Of a stretch of 51,758 nucleotides of DNA, positions 19,852 to 31,032 are shown in pieces. Source of the DNA: an uncultured beta proteobacterium (GTDB lineage: Bacteria > Pseudomonadota > Gammaproteobacteria > Burkholderiales > Burkholderiaceae_C). Positions within the stretch are counted from its first letter, which is position 1, and each line of letters starts with the position of its first letter. The notes beneath the pieces are model-generated. The model had not been told where the DNA came from, ran no database searches, and was given only the letters and a program-made list of their open reading frames with translations. The position numbers were made by a program, and so were the translations under genes. The stretch spans positions 1 through 51,758 of the forward strand of contig CAITZZ010000074.1 of assembly GCA_903897005.1 (NCBI GenBank), given 5' to 3'.

Positions 19852-22155
19852 TTATAGCCGAATGGCGTCAGGCGTAGGCATGTCGGGATCGGGTATCGCC
19901 GCAGCACGTGACATGCAGCTGAGGAGCACGATGACGGCCGTACCGGCCAGAATGCCGAAGACGCCCGCTGAAACCGGCAAGATTCCAAACCACAGCCCAC
20001 TGCCAGTCAGACCAAGCGCCGATCTGACCGTTGTCGAGTTGATCGCGATGTAGTAGATCGTCAGCCCCAGGCCTGTCACCATGCCAGCAATGGCCGCACC
20101 TGCTGTGGTCCTGCGCCAGAAAATTCCCAGCACCATGGCCGGAACGAAGGCCGCACCGGCGAGTGAAAACGAGGCCGAGACCAGATAGAGAATGTCTGCC
20201 GGGCGCTGCGCCGCCGCGTAGGCGGCCACCAGTGCCACGACCAGCAACACAAACTTCGACAGCATCACACGTCGCACGGCACCCGCCTGATCGCTCTCAC
20301 CGCGAAAGAAGAAATCATGCGCCAGCGCGTTGCCAATGGTCAGCAGCAGGCCGTCTGCCGTGGACAAGGCGGCAGCCAGCCCGCCCGCCGCCACCAGACC
20401 CGAGACCACATAGGGCATGCCACCGAGTTCGGGCGTCACCAGCATCACGATGTCCGCGCCAAGTTTGAGCTCGGAGAACTGAAGGATATGGTCGCCGTTG
20501 ACGTCGCTGACCGAGATCAGGGTTGGGTCCACTTTGGCCCACTGGGCAATCCAGACCGGCAGCGAATCGAAATTCTGCCCCACCAGATGACTCATGACTT
20601 CGAACTTGACCAGCACCGCCAGGGCCGGTGCCGCCAGATACAGCAGCGCTATGAAAAACAAGGACCAGGCAACCGAGGTCCTGGCCTCGGCCACCGTGCG
20701 TGTGGTAAAGAAGCGGGTCAACAAATGAGGCAGCCCGACGGTGCCAACCATCAGACAAAACATCAACGCCAGAAAGTTGCGCCGGGACAGTTCAAAGGCC
20801 TGCTGTTCGTCCGCACTCCCGCCAGGGTCACCCGCAAACGGCTTGACATGCACCGGCATGCCGCCCAAAGGCTTGGCGCGCTCCAGATTTTCCTGCATGG
20901 CGCGACTCCAGCGCTCACGCGCTGTGCTTGCATCCTTGGGTAGCGCCGCAAGTTCACGACGCGCCAGCACCACAACCGACTCATCGGCATGGCGCTCATT
21001 CAACAAGCGAACGCGCTCCCGCAGTTCCTTGCGCTCGACTTCCAACGCGGCGTCAACGTTCTGCAACTTCACTTCGTAATCGCGTGCACGCCGCGCGTAC
21101 TCGTGAGTCACTTGCAGTTCAGCCGGCGACGCCAGCAACTGCTTTTCAAGTGCAGTGATCTTTTGCAATTGCTGGCCATAAACAAGCGGTGCCAGGGGAT
21201 TACCCAGTTGCTGATAGGCGAGCCACGAAACCGGTATCAAGAAAGCCAGAATCAAGACAACATACTGTGTCACCTGCGTCCAGGTGACGGCTCTCATGCC
21301 GCCCAGAAAGGAGCAAACCAGCACACCACCGAGTCCGAGCAGAATACCAATTTCAAACTGAACTCCGGTCAGACGCGAGGCAATCAGTCCAACCCCATAG
21401 ATCTGCGCCACCACGTAGGTGAAAGAGCACAATACCGCCGCGAAAGCGGCAATCATCCGTGGCCAGGTTCCGCCGTAGCGCAGACCGAAATAGTCGGGCA
21501 CCGTATACAGGCCAAGTTTTCGCAAATAGGGCGCCACCAGCAGAGCGAGCAAACAGAAGCCACCGGTCCAGCCAAGCACATAGACCAGACCGCCGGGCTG
21601 CGCCGGTGTGCCAGAAAAGCCCTGCAGATAGAGGCCACCCGCCATGCTGATGAAAGATGCGGCACTCATCCAGTCCGCTGCGGTCGCCATACCGTTGTAC
21701 AACGCGGGGATATTGCGGCCAGCCACGTAGTACTCGGCCGCGTCAGAGGTGCGACCATAGATGCCAATGGCAGCGTACAGGCTGACCGTCGCAATCAGAA
21801 ACGTGGCGCCCACCCAGGACTTCTTCAGCCCCCACCTTTCCGCCAGCGCCAGAGTCACCAGAAACAGCAACAGACAGACCACGTAGAGCGCAAATTTGCG
21901 ATGCAATCGCCGCTTGTAAGCCTCGTACTGCGGGTCGGGACTGGAAGTTGCAGAACCCTCGCGCCGGTTGGCCAGCCACGCGAAGACCGCCACGATGGCG
22001 ATGAAGACAAAGACGCCGCCCTGCGCCGCAAACCAGTAGCCCAGCGGCCAGCCGTTGACGATCATCTGCAGATCATTGGCAAAGAACACGACGCCAAAAG
22101 ACGCCGCGAACCAGATTGCCAGAAGCCCGCCCTGCAGACGAAAACCTGTCACCAT
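19852..22155 (-). CDS. sodium:solute symporter (VC_2705-like SSS family) with fused N-terminal DUF4212-like membrane segment
   Basis: N-terminus LLAIWFAASFGVVFFANDLQMIVNGWPLGYWFAAQGGVFVFIAIVAVFAWLANRR is DUF4212-like; then SSS core AEYYVAGRNIPALYNGMATAADWMSAASFISMAGG; start placed 2 nt after the ppsA stop. Confidence 0.85.
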   Translation of the reverse strand: MVTGFRLQGGLLAIWFAASFGVVFFANDLQMIVNGWPLGYWFAAQGGVFVFIAIVAVFAWLANRREGSATSSPDPQYEAYKRRLHRKFALYVVCLLLFLVTLALAERWGLKKSWVGATFLIATVSLYAAIGIYGRTSDAAEYYVAGRNIPALYNGMATAADWMSAASFISMAGGLYLQGFSGTPAQPGGLVYVLGWTGGFCLLALLVAPYLRKLGLYTVPDYFGLRYGGTWPRMIAAFAAVLCSFTYVVAQIYGVGLIASRLTGVQFEIGILLGLGGVLVCSFLGGMRAVTWTQVTQYVVLILAFLIPVSWLAYQQLGNPLAPLVYGQQLQKITALEKQLLASPAELQVTHEYARRARDYEVKLQNVDAALEVERKELRERVRLLNERHADESVVVLARRELAALPKDASTARERWSRAMQENLERAKPLGGMPVHVKPFAGDPGGSADEQQAFELSRRNFLALMFCLMVGTVGLPHLLTRFFTTRTVAEARTSVAWSLFFIALLYLAAPALAVLVKFEVMSHLVGQNFDSLPVWIAQWAKVDPTLISVSDVNGDHILQFSELKLGADIVMLVTPELGGMPYVVSGLVAAGGLAAALSTADGLLLTIGNALAHDFFFRGESDQAGAVRRVMLSKFVLLVVALVAAYAAAQRPADILYLVSASFSLAGAAFVPAMVLGIFWRRTTAGAAIAGMVTGLGLTIYYIAINSTTVRSALGLTGSGLWFGILPVSAGVFGILAGTAVIVLLSCMSRAAAIPDPDMPTPDAIRL

Positions 22156-22157
22156 GG

Positions 22158-24551
22158 CTACTGCGCAGCCAACCTCTTCCAGGTCGTGATCACCGAGTCC
22201 GGATTGAGCGAGATGGACGAAATCCCTTGTGCCATCAACCACTCGGCAAAATCCGGATGGTCGCTCGGACCCTGGCCGCAGATGCCGATGTACTTGCCCT
22301 GTGACTTGCAGGCAGAAATGGCCAGCTTGATGAGTGCCGTGACGGCGGGATCACGTTCGTCAAAATCGGCAGCCAACAATGCCAGACCGGAGTCCCGGTC
22401 CAGACCCAGGGTGAGTTGTGTCAGATCATTGGAGCCAATCGAAAATCCGTCAAAGTACTGCAGGAAGTCGTTGGCCAGGATGGCATTGCTGGGTATCTCG
22501 CACATCATGATGATGCGCAAACCATTTTCGCCACGCTTGAGTCCCTGTGCAGCCATCAGTTCTGTGACCTTTTTGGCCTGATTCACGGTGCGGACAAAAG
22601 GCACCATGATCTCGACATTGGTCAAGCCCATGTCCAGCCGAACGCGTTTGAGCGCCTCGCACTCCATGGCAAAGGCTGCGCCGAAATCAGCGCTGACATA
22701 ACGCGCAGCGCCCCGAAAACCGAGCATCGGGTTCTCTTCCTCGGGTTCGTAGCGACTGCCACCCACCAACTTGCGGTATTCATTGCTCTTGAAGTCAGAT
22801 AGTCGCACGATCACCGGCTTGGGCCAGAACGCCGCGCCAATCGTGGCCACGCCCTCGGCCACCCGGTCAACGAAAAAAGCGCGCGGTGAAGCATGGCCAC
22901 GAGCCACCGATTCAACCGCCTTCTTCAAGTCGGCATCGATGTTTGGGTAATCCAGAATCGCCTTCGGATGCACACCGATATTGTTGTTGATGATGAACTC
23001 AAGACGTGCCAGCCCGACCCCTGCGTTGGGTAGCTGGCAAAAGTCAAACGCCAGCTGTGGGTTGCCAACATTCATCATGATCTTGACGCCAATCTCGGGC
23101 ATCAGACCACGCTGTACTTCTGTCACTTCGGTTTCCAGCAAACCGTCGTAAATGAAACCGGTGTCGCCTTCGGCGCAACTCACCGTCACCAGCATGCCCT
23201 CCTTGAGCACATCGGTCGCATGGCCACAGCCAACCACTGCCGGGATGCCCAGTTCGCGCGCGATGATGGCCGCATGGCAAGTCCGGCCACCGCGGTTGGT
23301 AACAATCGCGGCAGCGCGCTTCATTACTGGCTCCCAATTCGGATCGGTCATGTCCGTCACCAGCACATCCCCGACCTGGACCTTGTCCATCTCGCTGAGG
23401 TTGTGCACGATGCGAACCGGACCGGTGCCAATCTTCTGTCCGATGGCACGACCCTCCACGATCACGGCGCCCTTGCCCTTGATCTTGTAGCGGTACTCCA
23501 CCTTGCCAGCCGCCTGGCTCTTCACCGTTTCGGGACGTGCCTGCAGAATGTAGAGTTCGCCATCAATGCCATCTTTGCCCCACTCAATGTCCATCGGGCG
23601 GCCATAGTGCTGCTCGATCACGAGGGCGTAATGTGCCAGTTTTTCAACCTCGGCATCGGTCAGGGAATAGCGATTGCGCTGCTCGGTCGGAACATCGACG
23701 GTTTTCACCAATTCGCCACTGGCGGCCTTTTCTTCGGCAGTCGTGAATCGCATCTGGATCAGTTTGGAGCCCAGAGAGCGGCTGATGACGGCGCGTTTGC
23801 CGGCCTTGAGCATAGGCTTGTGAACATGAAACTCGTCTGGATTCACGGCTCCCTGCACCACCGTTTCACCCAGCCCATAGCTTGACGTGATGAAAACAAC
23901 TTCGGTAAAGCCCGATTCCGTATCGATCGTGAACATGACGCCCGCCGCGCCGATATCGGAGCGCACCATGCGCTGAACACCGGCACTCAGTGCCACATGC
24001 TCGTGGGCAAAGCCCTTGTGCACCCGGTAGCTGATGGCGCGGTCGTTGTACAGGGAGGCAAATACTTCCCTGATCTTGTGCAGCACCGCATCAATACCGG
24101 TCACGTTCAGAAAAGTTTCCTGCTGGCCGGCAAAGGACGCGTCCGGCAAATCCTCTGCCGTGGCCGAGGAACGCACGGCAAACGAGGCCTGCGGGTTGCC
24201 GGCGCTGAGTTCAAGAAAGGCGGTACGAATCTCCTGCTCCAGATCGGCCGGAAACGGTTGTACCTCGACCAGGGCCCGGATTTCCGCTCCGACTTTGGCC
24301 AACTCGCGCACGTCTTCAGTGTCCAGGGCATCCAGAAGTTGATTGACCCTGCCGACCAGATCTCCATGCGCCAGAAAGCGGCGGAAGGCATGGGCTGTAG
24401 TGGCAAAACCGGTCGGTACGCGCACACCAGCGGGCAGGTTTGAAATCATTTCGCCGAGGCTGGCGTTCTTGCCGCCAACCGAATCGACGTCTGACATTCT
24501 CAGGTTTTCAAATGGTACGACCAGTGAGGTCGGGTCAAATAGTGCAGACAT
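22158..24551 (-). CDS. ppsA: phosphoenolpyruvate synthase
   Basis: [44 protein letters not shown] phosphohistidine region. Confidence 0.97.
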   Translation of the reverse strand: MSALFDPTSLVVPFENLRMSDVDSVGGKNASLGEMISNLPAGVRVPTGFATTAHAFRRFLAHGDLVGRVNQLLDALDTEDVRELAKVGAEIRALVEVQPFPADLEQEIRTAFLELSAGNPQASFAVRSSATAEDLPDASFAGQQETFLNVTGIDAVLHKIREVFASLYNDRAISYRVHKGFAHEHVALSAGVQRMVRSDIGAAGVMFTIDTESGFTEVVFITSSYGLGETVVQGAVNPDEFHVHKPMLKAGKRAVISRSLGSKLIQMRFTTAEEKAASGELVKTVDVPTEQRNRYSLTDAEVEKLAHYALVIEQHYGRPMDIEWGKDGIDGELYILQARPETVKSQAAGKVEYRYKIKGKGAVIVEGRAIGQKIGTGPVRIVHNLSEMDKVQVGDVLVTDMTDPNWEPVMKRAAAIVTNRGGRTCHAAIIARELGIPAVVGCGHATDVLKEGMLVTVSCAEGDTGFIYDGLLETEVTEVQRGLMPEIGVKIMMNVGNPQLAFDFCQLPNAGVGLARLEFIINNNIGVHPKAILDYPNIDADLKKAVESVARGHASPRAFFVDRVAEGVATIGAAFWPKPVIVRLSDFKSNEYRKLVGGSRYEPEEENPMLGFRGAARYVSADFGAAFAMECEALKRVRLDMGLTNVEIMVPFVRTVNQAKKVTELMAAQGLKRGENGLRIIMMCEIPSNAILANDFLQYFDGFSIGSNDLTQLTLGLDRDSGLALLAADFDERDPAVTALIKLAISACKSQGKYIGICGQGPSDHPDFAEWLMAQGISSISLNPDSVITTWKRLAAQ

Positions 24552-24774
24552 GAAAAAGCTCCAGAAGTTAAAAACGGGTCCAGCTACCGGGCCAGGCGCT
24601 CCGGGACGCCTGCGATGCCCATGCTGGCAGCCTTGCGTTGTCGTTGTTCTGTTGAATCGGCGCCGCGCATGAACGAATAAGGGGGGTCTGCATGGCATTG
24701 TAGGTGGCCAGTCGATTCACAATGTCTGTTGTTTCCTGCAAAATGTTACCGCTCTGTGAAGTCACCAACCCATC

Positions 24775-25596
24775 ATGCCCAATCGAACTGTATTCTTCGT
24801 TTCTGACGGTACCGGAATCACGGCCGAGACCTTCGGCACTGCCATCCTTGCGCAGTTCGAAACCAGATTTCGCTACGTCCGGCTCCCCTTTGTGGACTCC
24901 ATCGAAATGGCGCTGCGCGCTGTCAATGAAATCAATCATGCCGGACTGATCGACGGTAACAAACCCATCGTCTTTACGACGCTGGTCAACGCTGAAGTGC
25001 TCAAAGTCATTACCGATGGCTGTCAGGGCCTGTTGCTTGACATGTTTGGCACCTTCATCATGCCGCTTGAAGCGGAGCTGAATCTCAAGTCGAGCCACCA
25101 TGTCGGCCGCTTCAGTGACGCCAGCAAGAGCAAGGAATACCAGGCGCGCATCGAAGCGATCAACTTTTCACTGGCGCATGACGACGGGCAGTCACACCGC
25201 GACCTGGCCGAGTCGGATGTCATTCTGATCGGCGTCAGTCGCAGCGGCAAGACCCCCACCTCGCTGTACCTGGCGATGCAGTACGGCCTCAAAGCCTCCA
25301 ATTACCCCTTGATCCCGGAAGACTTTGAGCGGCGCCATTTGCCGCCAGCCTTGCTGCAACACCAAAGCAAGCTTTTCGGCCTGACGATTCAGCCAAAACG
25401 TCTGAGCGAAATACGCAATGAGCGCCGACCGAATTCAAAGTACGCCTCGCTTGAGAACTGTCTGATCGAAGTCAGCGAAGCCGAAGCCATGATGCGTCGA
25501 TCAGGTATCCGGTGGCTCTCAACCACCACCAAATCGATCGAAGAGATCGCCACCATCATCCTGCAGGAAATCAAGCCCCAGCGGCTCGGCTACTGA
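24775..25596 (+). CDS. ppsR: PEP synthase regulatory kinase/pyrophosphorylase (DUF299)
   Basis: [45 protein letters not shown]; divergent from ppsA. Confidence 0.96.
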   Translation: MPNRTVFFVSDGTGITAETFGTAILAQFETRFRYVRLPFVDSIEMALRAVNEINHAGLIDGNKPIVFTTLVNAEVLKVITDGCQGLLLDMFGTFIMPLEAELNLKSSHHVGRFSDASKSKEYQARIEAINFSLAHDDGQSHRDLAESDVILIGVSRSGKTPTSLYLAMQYGLKASNYPLIPEDFERRHLPPALLQHQSKLFGLTIQPKRLSEIRNERRPNSKYASLENCLIEVSEAEAMMRRSGIRWLSTTTKSIEEIATIILQEIKPQRLGY

Positions 25597-25605
25597 CCGA
25601 TACGC

Positions 25606-26013
25606 TCACAGCACCAGGGCAGCAATTCCGGCACGGGCAACCTGGGCATCTTCGCTCGATTTGACGCCGCTCACACCCACTGCGCCGATGCACTGGCCAT
25701 TCTTCATCACCGGCACCCCGCCTTCGAGCATGCCTTGCACCACAGGTGCGCTCAGGAACGAGGTGCGGCCCCCGTTGATCACATCTTCATAGACCTTGCT
25801 TTCGCGCCGACCCAGCGCCGCCGTGTGTGCCTTGGCCGGGGCAATATGCGCCGATATGGCCGGCGCGCCATCGAGTCGGCGCAAGCCCAGCAAATGCCCG
25901 CCGTCGTCCACAATGGCAATGGTCACGGCCCAGTTGTTTTTCAGGGCTTCATCCTGCGCCGCAGCCAGCATGGCATTGACGTCCGAGAGTTCGAGAAAGA
26001 ATTTCTGATTCAT
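25606..26013 (-). CDS. GlcG/HbpS family heme-binding-like protein
   Basis: VTIAIVDDGGHLLGLRRLDGA...GGVPVMKNGQCIGAVGVSG. Confidence 0.85.
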   Translation of the reverse strand: MNQKFFLELSDVNAMLAAAQDEALKNNWAVTIAIVDDGGHLLGLRRLDGAPAISAHIAPAKAHTAALGRRESKVYEDVINGGRTSFLSAPVVQGMLEGGVPVMKNGQCIGAVGVSGVKSSEDAQVARAGIAALVL

Positions 26014-26166
26014 CGATCTGGCCTTTTTGTAAAGAAAAGACAAGCATAGCTTGATTCCCCTAGAATGCGCACCATCTTCAGCTCGCAAGGCGAGGATGCT
26101 TTGCCGGACAGTTCGCGTGTGCCAGACGGCATGCCTTGTTCGCCAATGACTTTAGGAGTTTTGACC

Positions 26167-26862
26167 ATGACTGACAACGTTCAATCGATCGACCGCAGCT
26201 ACGGCCTGGGTTCCGCCACCGAGCAGCGCAACAAGGTGCTGCGCAATACCTACTGGCTTCTGGCTTTGAGCCTGATACCCACGGTGCTGGGTGCCTGGCT
26301 GGGCGTAGCCACCGGCGTGACACGCGCCATGGGCGGCGGCGTCGGACTGATCGTCTTTCTGGGCGGCGCTTTCGGTTTCATGTACGCGATCGAGAAGACC
26401 AAGAATTCCGCCATGGGCGTGCCCGTGCTGCTCGGCTTCACCTTCTTCATGGGCTTGATGCTCTCGCGCATGATCGCCATGGTGCTCGGCTTCAAGAACG
26501 GCCCGGATCTGATCATGACGGCCTTTGGCGGCACCGCCGGTGTGTTCTTTGTCATGGCCAGTCTGTCGAGCGTCATCAAACGCGACCTCAGCGGCATGGG
26601 CAAGTGGCTGTTTGTTGGCGCTATCGCGCTGATGATAGGCGGCATCATCAACATCTTTGTTGGCTCCAGCGCCGGCATGATGGTGATTTCGGTGCTGGCG
26701 ATCGGCATCTTCAGCGCCTACATGCTTTATGACCTGAAGCAAATCGTCGATGGCGGCGAAACCAACTACATCAGCGCCACCCTGGCACTGTATCTGGACA
26801 TCGTCAACGTATTCCAGAGCCTGCTGGCCCTGCTTGGCATCTTTGGCGGCGAGCGCGACTGA
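26167..26862 (+). CDS. Bax inhibitor-1/YccA family membrane protein
   Basis: NKVLRNTYWLLALSLIPTVLGAWLG...YMLYDLKQIVDGGETNYISATLALYLDIVNVFQSLLALLG. Confidence 0.95.
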   Translation: MTDNVQSIDRSYGLGSATEQRNKVLRNTYWLLALSLIPTVLGAWLGVATGVTRAMGGGVGLIVFLGGAFGFMYAIEKTKNSAMGVPVLLGFTFFMGLMLSRMIAMVLGFKNGPDLIMTAFGGTAGVFFVMASLSSVIKRDLSGMGKWLFVGAIALMIGGIINIFVGSSAGMMVISVLAIGIFSAYMLYDLKQIVDGGETNYISATLALYLDIVNVFQSLLALLGIFGGERD

Positions 26863-26886
26863 AATTTGCGCCAATGCCGCAGCACA

Positions 26887-26916
26887 AAGAAGGGCCCTGC
26901 GGGGCCTTCTTTTTTG
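26887..26916 (+). terminator. Rho-independent terminator after the BI-1 gene
   Basis: AAGAAGGGCCCTGCGGGGCCTTCTTTTTT hairpin plus T run. Confidence 0.85.
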
Positions 26917-27088
26917 CCCGATCAGTTGATCACTCAGTGGGACCCAGGCACTTGGGGACTCAGGCCGACGTGGCACTCAACTCCGTTCGTGTCCCCCGGC
27001 GATCTGCCTCAGCGTCATCGGCATGCACAAATCACCCAGCAGGAAAGAGCGCTTGCTCTGCACCTACTATCAGCATCGCTGCTTCAAT

Positions 27089-28498
27089 TCAAGACTGCAG
27101 GTCAAACACCGCCATGCTCTCCACATGCGCCGTGTGCGGAAACATGTTCACTACACCCGCGGCAGAGCAACGATAGCCGGCTCGGTTCACCAGCAGCCCG
27201 GCGTCGCGCGCCAGCGTGGAGGGATTGCAGCTGACATACACAATTCGCTTGGGCGCATGCCAACGCTCTGCCCCTTGCGTCATCGGATTGTTGTCAGGGT
27301 CGACTTTCTGCTGATGCAAGTCAGCCAAGGCCTGCGCCAGCGCAAAGGCGCCCTCACGCGGTGGGTCAATCAGCCACTTGTCAGCCACGCCATCATTGAT
27401 CAAAAGCTCGGGCGTGATTTCAAACAGATTCCTGGCTACAAACTCCGTCTTCGCCAGTGTCCTGAGGTTGCCGGCCACGCCCTGATTGAATCGATAGTTC
27501 TCACGTGAACGAGCTACCAGGGTCTCGCTGCCTTCAATACCCAGCACCTCGCGCGCCTGGCTTGCAATCGGCAGCGTGAAGTTGCCCAGTCCGCAGAACC
27601 AGTCAATCACCCGCTCGTCCCTGCCGGCATCAAGCAAGCGAAGCGCGCGCGACACCAGTACCCGGTTGATGTGGGGATTAACCTGCGTGAAGTCAACCGG
27701 TTTGAAGGGCATGCAGATACCGAACTCCGGCAAGCTGTAATTCAACTCCTGTGTGGCCGCATCGAGCAAATGCACGGTCTCCGGCCCTTTCGGTTGCAGC
27801 CACCACTGCACGGCGCTGTGCGCTGCGGCAAAATCGCGCAAACGCCCAAGATCAGCCGGGCTCAGCGCTTCCAGATGTCGCAGTACCAGCGCGATCACGG
27901 CGTCGCCGCAGGCCAGTTCAATCTGCGGACAGGTTTCCCTGGCGTCCATGGACTCAATCAGTGCGCGCAGAGGAAGCAGCAAATCGCTGACCGAAGCGGG
28001 CAGCACGTGACACACCTTCATATCGGCAACATAGCGGCTCTTGCGCTCGTGAAAACCGATCAGCACCGCGCCTTTCTTGCGGACATAACGCACTGACAGG
28101 CGCGCGCGGTAGCGGTAGCCCCAGGCCGGGCCCTCGATGGGCCGCAGAATCATGTCCGCCTTGACCTTACCCAGATGCCACAGGTTGTCTTCCATGACAC
28201 GCTGCTTGACCGCCACCTGGGCCGCCACATGCAGATGCTGCATCTTGCAGCCACCACAGGCACCCGAATGCAGACCGAAATGCGGGCAGCCTGGCTGCAC
28301 GCGCTGCGCCGACTCGCGTGCAATCGCCGTGACCGTACCCTGTTCCCAATTGTTCTTCTGGCGACCGACCTGGACCGTCACGCGCTCGAACGGCAGGGCG
28401 CCCTCAATAAAGACGACCTTGCCGTCGGCCCGGTGCGCCACCCCCTGCGCCTCCAGGTCCAGCGACTCCACCAGCAGCCACTCGGGCGTCGTACTCAT
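27089..28498 (-). CDS. rlmD: 23S rRNA (uracil(1939)-C(5))-methyltransferase RlmD
   Basis: [19 protein letters not shown] Fe-S motif; [26 protein letters not shown]. Confidence 0.94.
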   Translation of the reverse strand: MSTTPEWLLVESLDLEAQGVAHRADGKVVFIEGALPFERVTVQVGRQKNNWEQGTVTAIARESAQRVQPGCPHFGLHSGACGGCKMQHLHVAAQVAVKQRVMEDNLWHLGKVKADMILRPIEGPAWGYRYRARLSVRYVRKKGAVLIGFHERKSRYVADMKVCHVLPASVSDLLLPLRALIESMDARETCPQIELACGDAVIALVLRHLEALSPADLGRLRDFAAAHSAVQWWLQPKGPETVHLLDAATQELNYSLPEFGICMPFKPVDFTQVNPHINRVLVSRALRLLDAGRDERVIDWFCGLGNFTLPIASQAREVLGIEGSETLVARSRENYRFNQGVAGNLRTLAKTEFVARNLFEITPELLINDGVADKWLIDPPREGAFALAQALADLHQQKVDPDNNPMTQGAERWHAPKRIVYVSCNPSTLARDAGLLVNRAGYRCSAAGVVNMFPHTAHVESMAVFDLQS

Positions 28499-28515
28499 CG
28501 AGCGGCAACTTCCAA

Positions 28516-29394
28516 TTACCTGGCAGGCAGGTACTTGGCCGGATCAACCGGTTTGCCCTGACGCCGCACCTCAAAGTGCAGTTTCACCCGGTCCGCATCG
28601 CTGCTGCCCATTTCGGCAATCTTCTGCCCCTTGCGTACCGACTGATCTTCCTTGACCAGCAAGCTCTGGTTGTGGGCGTAGGCCGTCAGATAAGTGTTGT
28701 TGTGCTTGAGGATGATCAGATTGCCGTAACCGCGCAGGCCGGCGCCAACGTAAACCACACGACCGTCAGCGGCCGCCAGGACTGCTTCACCGGCGACGCC
28801 AGCAATATCCAGCCCCTTGTTTTTGACCTCATCAAAGCCGGCCAGCACGGCGCCAGCGGCGGGCCAGATCCAGCCGAGTTCATCGTCAGGCGCAGCCACC
28901 GCGGTCGACGCAGGACCGACTGGCGCCGTTGCCGGCGCCTTCTCAATTCCGGTGGCTCGCGCGGGCGCTGCAGCAGGCGCAACCGGTGTCGCACTGGCCG
29001 CGAGCACGGGCTTGCTGATCACAGCACTGCCAACGGGTGGCTCAACGCGCAAGACCTGTCCAACTTCAATCCGATTCGGGTTTTCAACGCCGCTCCAGCG
29101 TGCAATGTCTTTGGCGCCCTGGCCGTGGTCCAGTCCGATGCGAATCAGCGTATCGCCTGGCTTGACGGTGTAATAACCGGGCTTTCCGGCATTCTCGGAG
29201 CCAGGCAACGGCTTGACCTGCGACGGCGCTGGCGTCGGATCAGGCACCACCACCACCGGTTTGCTCGGCGCAATGACCACGCCACGGTCTTCCACCGGTG
29301 CACGGTTGATCACTTTGGAGCCGCAGCCACCCAGCAAGCTGGCCAGCAATAGCAGCGCCAGCAACGAGCCGAGACGAAAACGTGAACCAGACAT
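28516..29394 (-). CDS. nlpD: NlpD-like lipoprotein, LysM + M23 peptidase domain
   Basis: [12 protein letters not shown] lipobox; [19 protein letters not shown] LysM; C-terminal M23-like domain. Confidence 0.88.
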   Translation of the reverse strand: MSGSRFRLGSLLALLLLASLLGGCGSKVINRAPVEDRGVVIAPSKPVVVVPDPTPAPSQVKPLPGSENAGKPGYYTVKPGDTLIRIGLDHGQGAKDIARWSGVENPNRIEVGQVLRVEPPVGSAVISKPVLAASATPVAPAAAPARATGIEKAPATAPVGPASTAVAAPDDELGWIWPAAGAVLAGFDEVKNKGLDIAGVAGEAVLAAADGRVVYVGAGLRGYGNLIILKHNNTYLTAYAHNQSLLVKEDQSVRKGQKIAEMGSSDADRVKLHFEVRRQGKPVDPAKYLPAR

Positions 29395-29405
29395 AGAACC
29401 TTCCT

Positions 29406-30158
29406 TCATGCAACGCCCGATTTTAAGGGGACAAAGTGAACACTTTCGAGAACCGACTGGCGCACTCCCTGCGCCGTTTTGTCCAGCACCAACAAGGCTT
29501 GCTGCGCACCATGACCAGCGCCCTTCAGCACCGGCGCTACCAGACGTCCGCCGACGGCAAGCTGATCAATCCAGGCCTGCGGCACCGCCTCACCGCCCGC
29601 CGCAGCGATGATGGCTGCGTAGGGCGCGCCCTTGGCATAACCCAGCATGCCATCACCAAACAGCAGGTGCAGGTTGGCCACACGCAAATACCGCAGGTTC
29701 TCCCGCGCTTTTTCATGCAGACCACGCAAGCGCTCGATGCTGTAGACCTCATCGGCGAGCCGACTCAAGACGGCTGCCTGGTAACCGCACCCGGTACCGA
29801 TCTCCAGCACGCGTCCGAGCTTGCCGCTGACGCCGTGGCACAGCAGTTCAGCCATGCGCGCGACCACGCTGGGTTTGGAGATGGTCTGCCCCAGACCAAT
29901 GGGCAGACTGGTGTCCTCGTAAGCCTGATTGACGAGCGCGCTGTCAACAAAGCGATGCCGCTCAATCTCCTGCAGCGCTGCCACGATCCGCGCGTCCGTG
30001 ACACCCTGCTTTGACAGCCTGGCCACCATATTCAGGCGCACTGCGCTGGAATCGAGTCCGACTCCGTGCGAAAGCGTCTTGGCCGCCGGTGCAGCCTGTA
30101 CCTTGGGCCGGGCACTCGAACGATTCAGTTGCGCCGGAAAGGAGGGCCGCTCTTTCAT
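29406..30158 (-). CDS. pcm: protein-L-isoaspartate O-methyltransferase
   Basis: [41 protein letters not shown]. Confidence 0.94.
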   Translation of the reverse strand: MKERPSFPAQLNRSSARPKVQAAPAAKTLSHGVGLDSSAVRLNMVARLSKQGVTDARIVAALQEIERHRFVDSALVNQAYEDTSLPIGLGQTISKPSVVARMAELLCHGVSGKLGRVLEIGTGCGYQAAVLSRLADEVYSIERLRGLHEKARENLRYLRVANLHLLFGDGMLGYAKGAPYAAIIAAAGGEAVPQAWIDQLAVGGRLVAPVLKGAGHGAQQALLVLDKTAQGVRQSVLESVHFVPLKSGVA

Positions 30159-30925
30159 GCAGAAACCGGGGTCGTCAGGCGCGCTGCCGTCTGCGCCCAG
30201 TAACCCAGATGATCATGGTCGGTCAAATCCACTTTCAGTGGCGTCATCGAAATATGACCCAGCGTGGTGGCATGAAAGTCGGTGCCGTCCGCATCATCCT
30301 TGACGGCACCGGCGGCGCCAATCCAGTACATGGTCTCGCCACGCGGGTTGGTCTGCGTGATCACCGACTCGGCCGCATGCCTGCGACCCAGGCGGCACAG
30401 TTTGAGATGGCCGAGCCTGTCCAGTGGCAGGTTTGGAATATTGACGTTGAGCAGCCAGGCATTGCTGCCAATCAACTTGTGATTCGACATCTGCAGTACC
30501 AGTTCACGCGCTTTCTGCGCCGCAACGTCCAGGTGTGCCCAGTTCTTCTCGACCTGGGAAAAGGCAATCGCCGGCACGCCAAAAAGATAGCCTTCCATGG
30601 CTGCGCCCACCGTGCCGGAGTAGATCGTGTCGTCGCCCATGTTGGCGCCGTTGTTGATGCCTGAGACCACCAGATCGGGTCGATAGCCCAGCAGGCCGGT
30701 CAGCGCAATGTGCATGCAGTCAGCCGGCGTACCGTTGACGTAGCGAAAGCCATTGCTGGCGCGTTGCACGTAGAGCGGGCTGTGCAGTGTTAACGCGTTC
30801 GATTTGGCGCTGTTGTTTTGTTCAGGCGCAATGACCTCAACCTCGGCCACGTCTTTCAGGGCTTCATAGAGCGCCACGATGCCGGGCGCCTGATAACCGT
30901 CGTCATTCGAAATAAGAATTTTCAT
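30155..30925 (-). CDS. surE: 5'/3'-nucleotidase SurE
   Basis: [49 protein letters not shown]. Confidence 0.97.
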   Translation of the reverse strand: MKILISNDDGYQAPGIVALYEALKDVAEVEVIAPEQNNSAKSNALTLHSPLYVQRASNGFRYVNGTPADCMHIALTGLLGYRPDLVVSGINNGANMGDDTIYSGTVGAAMEGYLFGVPAIAFSQVEKNWAHLDVAAQKARELVLQMSNHKLIGSNAWLLNVNIPNLPLDRLGHLKLCRLGRRHAAESVITQTNPRGETMYWIGAAGAVKDDADGTDFHATTLGHISMTPLKVDLTDHDHLGYWAQTAARLTTPVSA

Positions 30926-31032
30926 GGGAAGGGAAGTTGTTCTTCATTGTAGGGGGCCATGTCGTCACGCCTGAGACAATACCAGCAAGCGCCTGCCCCT
31001 ATCATCGACGCAACTTCTTTGGAGACATCCCC

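Noticed and set aside
20989-22581. 530-aa + strand ORF
   Set aside because: Antisense to the symporter and ppsA genes; composition of a shadow ORF.
26917-27088. Gene-free spacer with GGGGAC (26954-26959) / GTCCCC (26991-26996)
   Set aside because: Short arms, long loop, no other support; the adjacent hairpin at 26887-26916 is an ordinary terminator.
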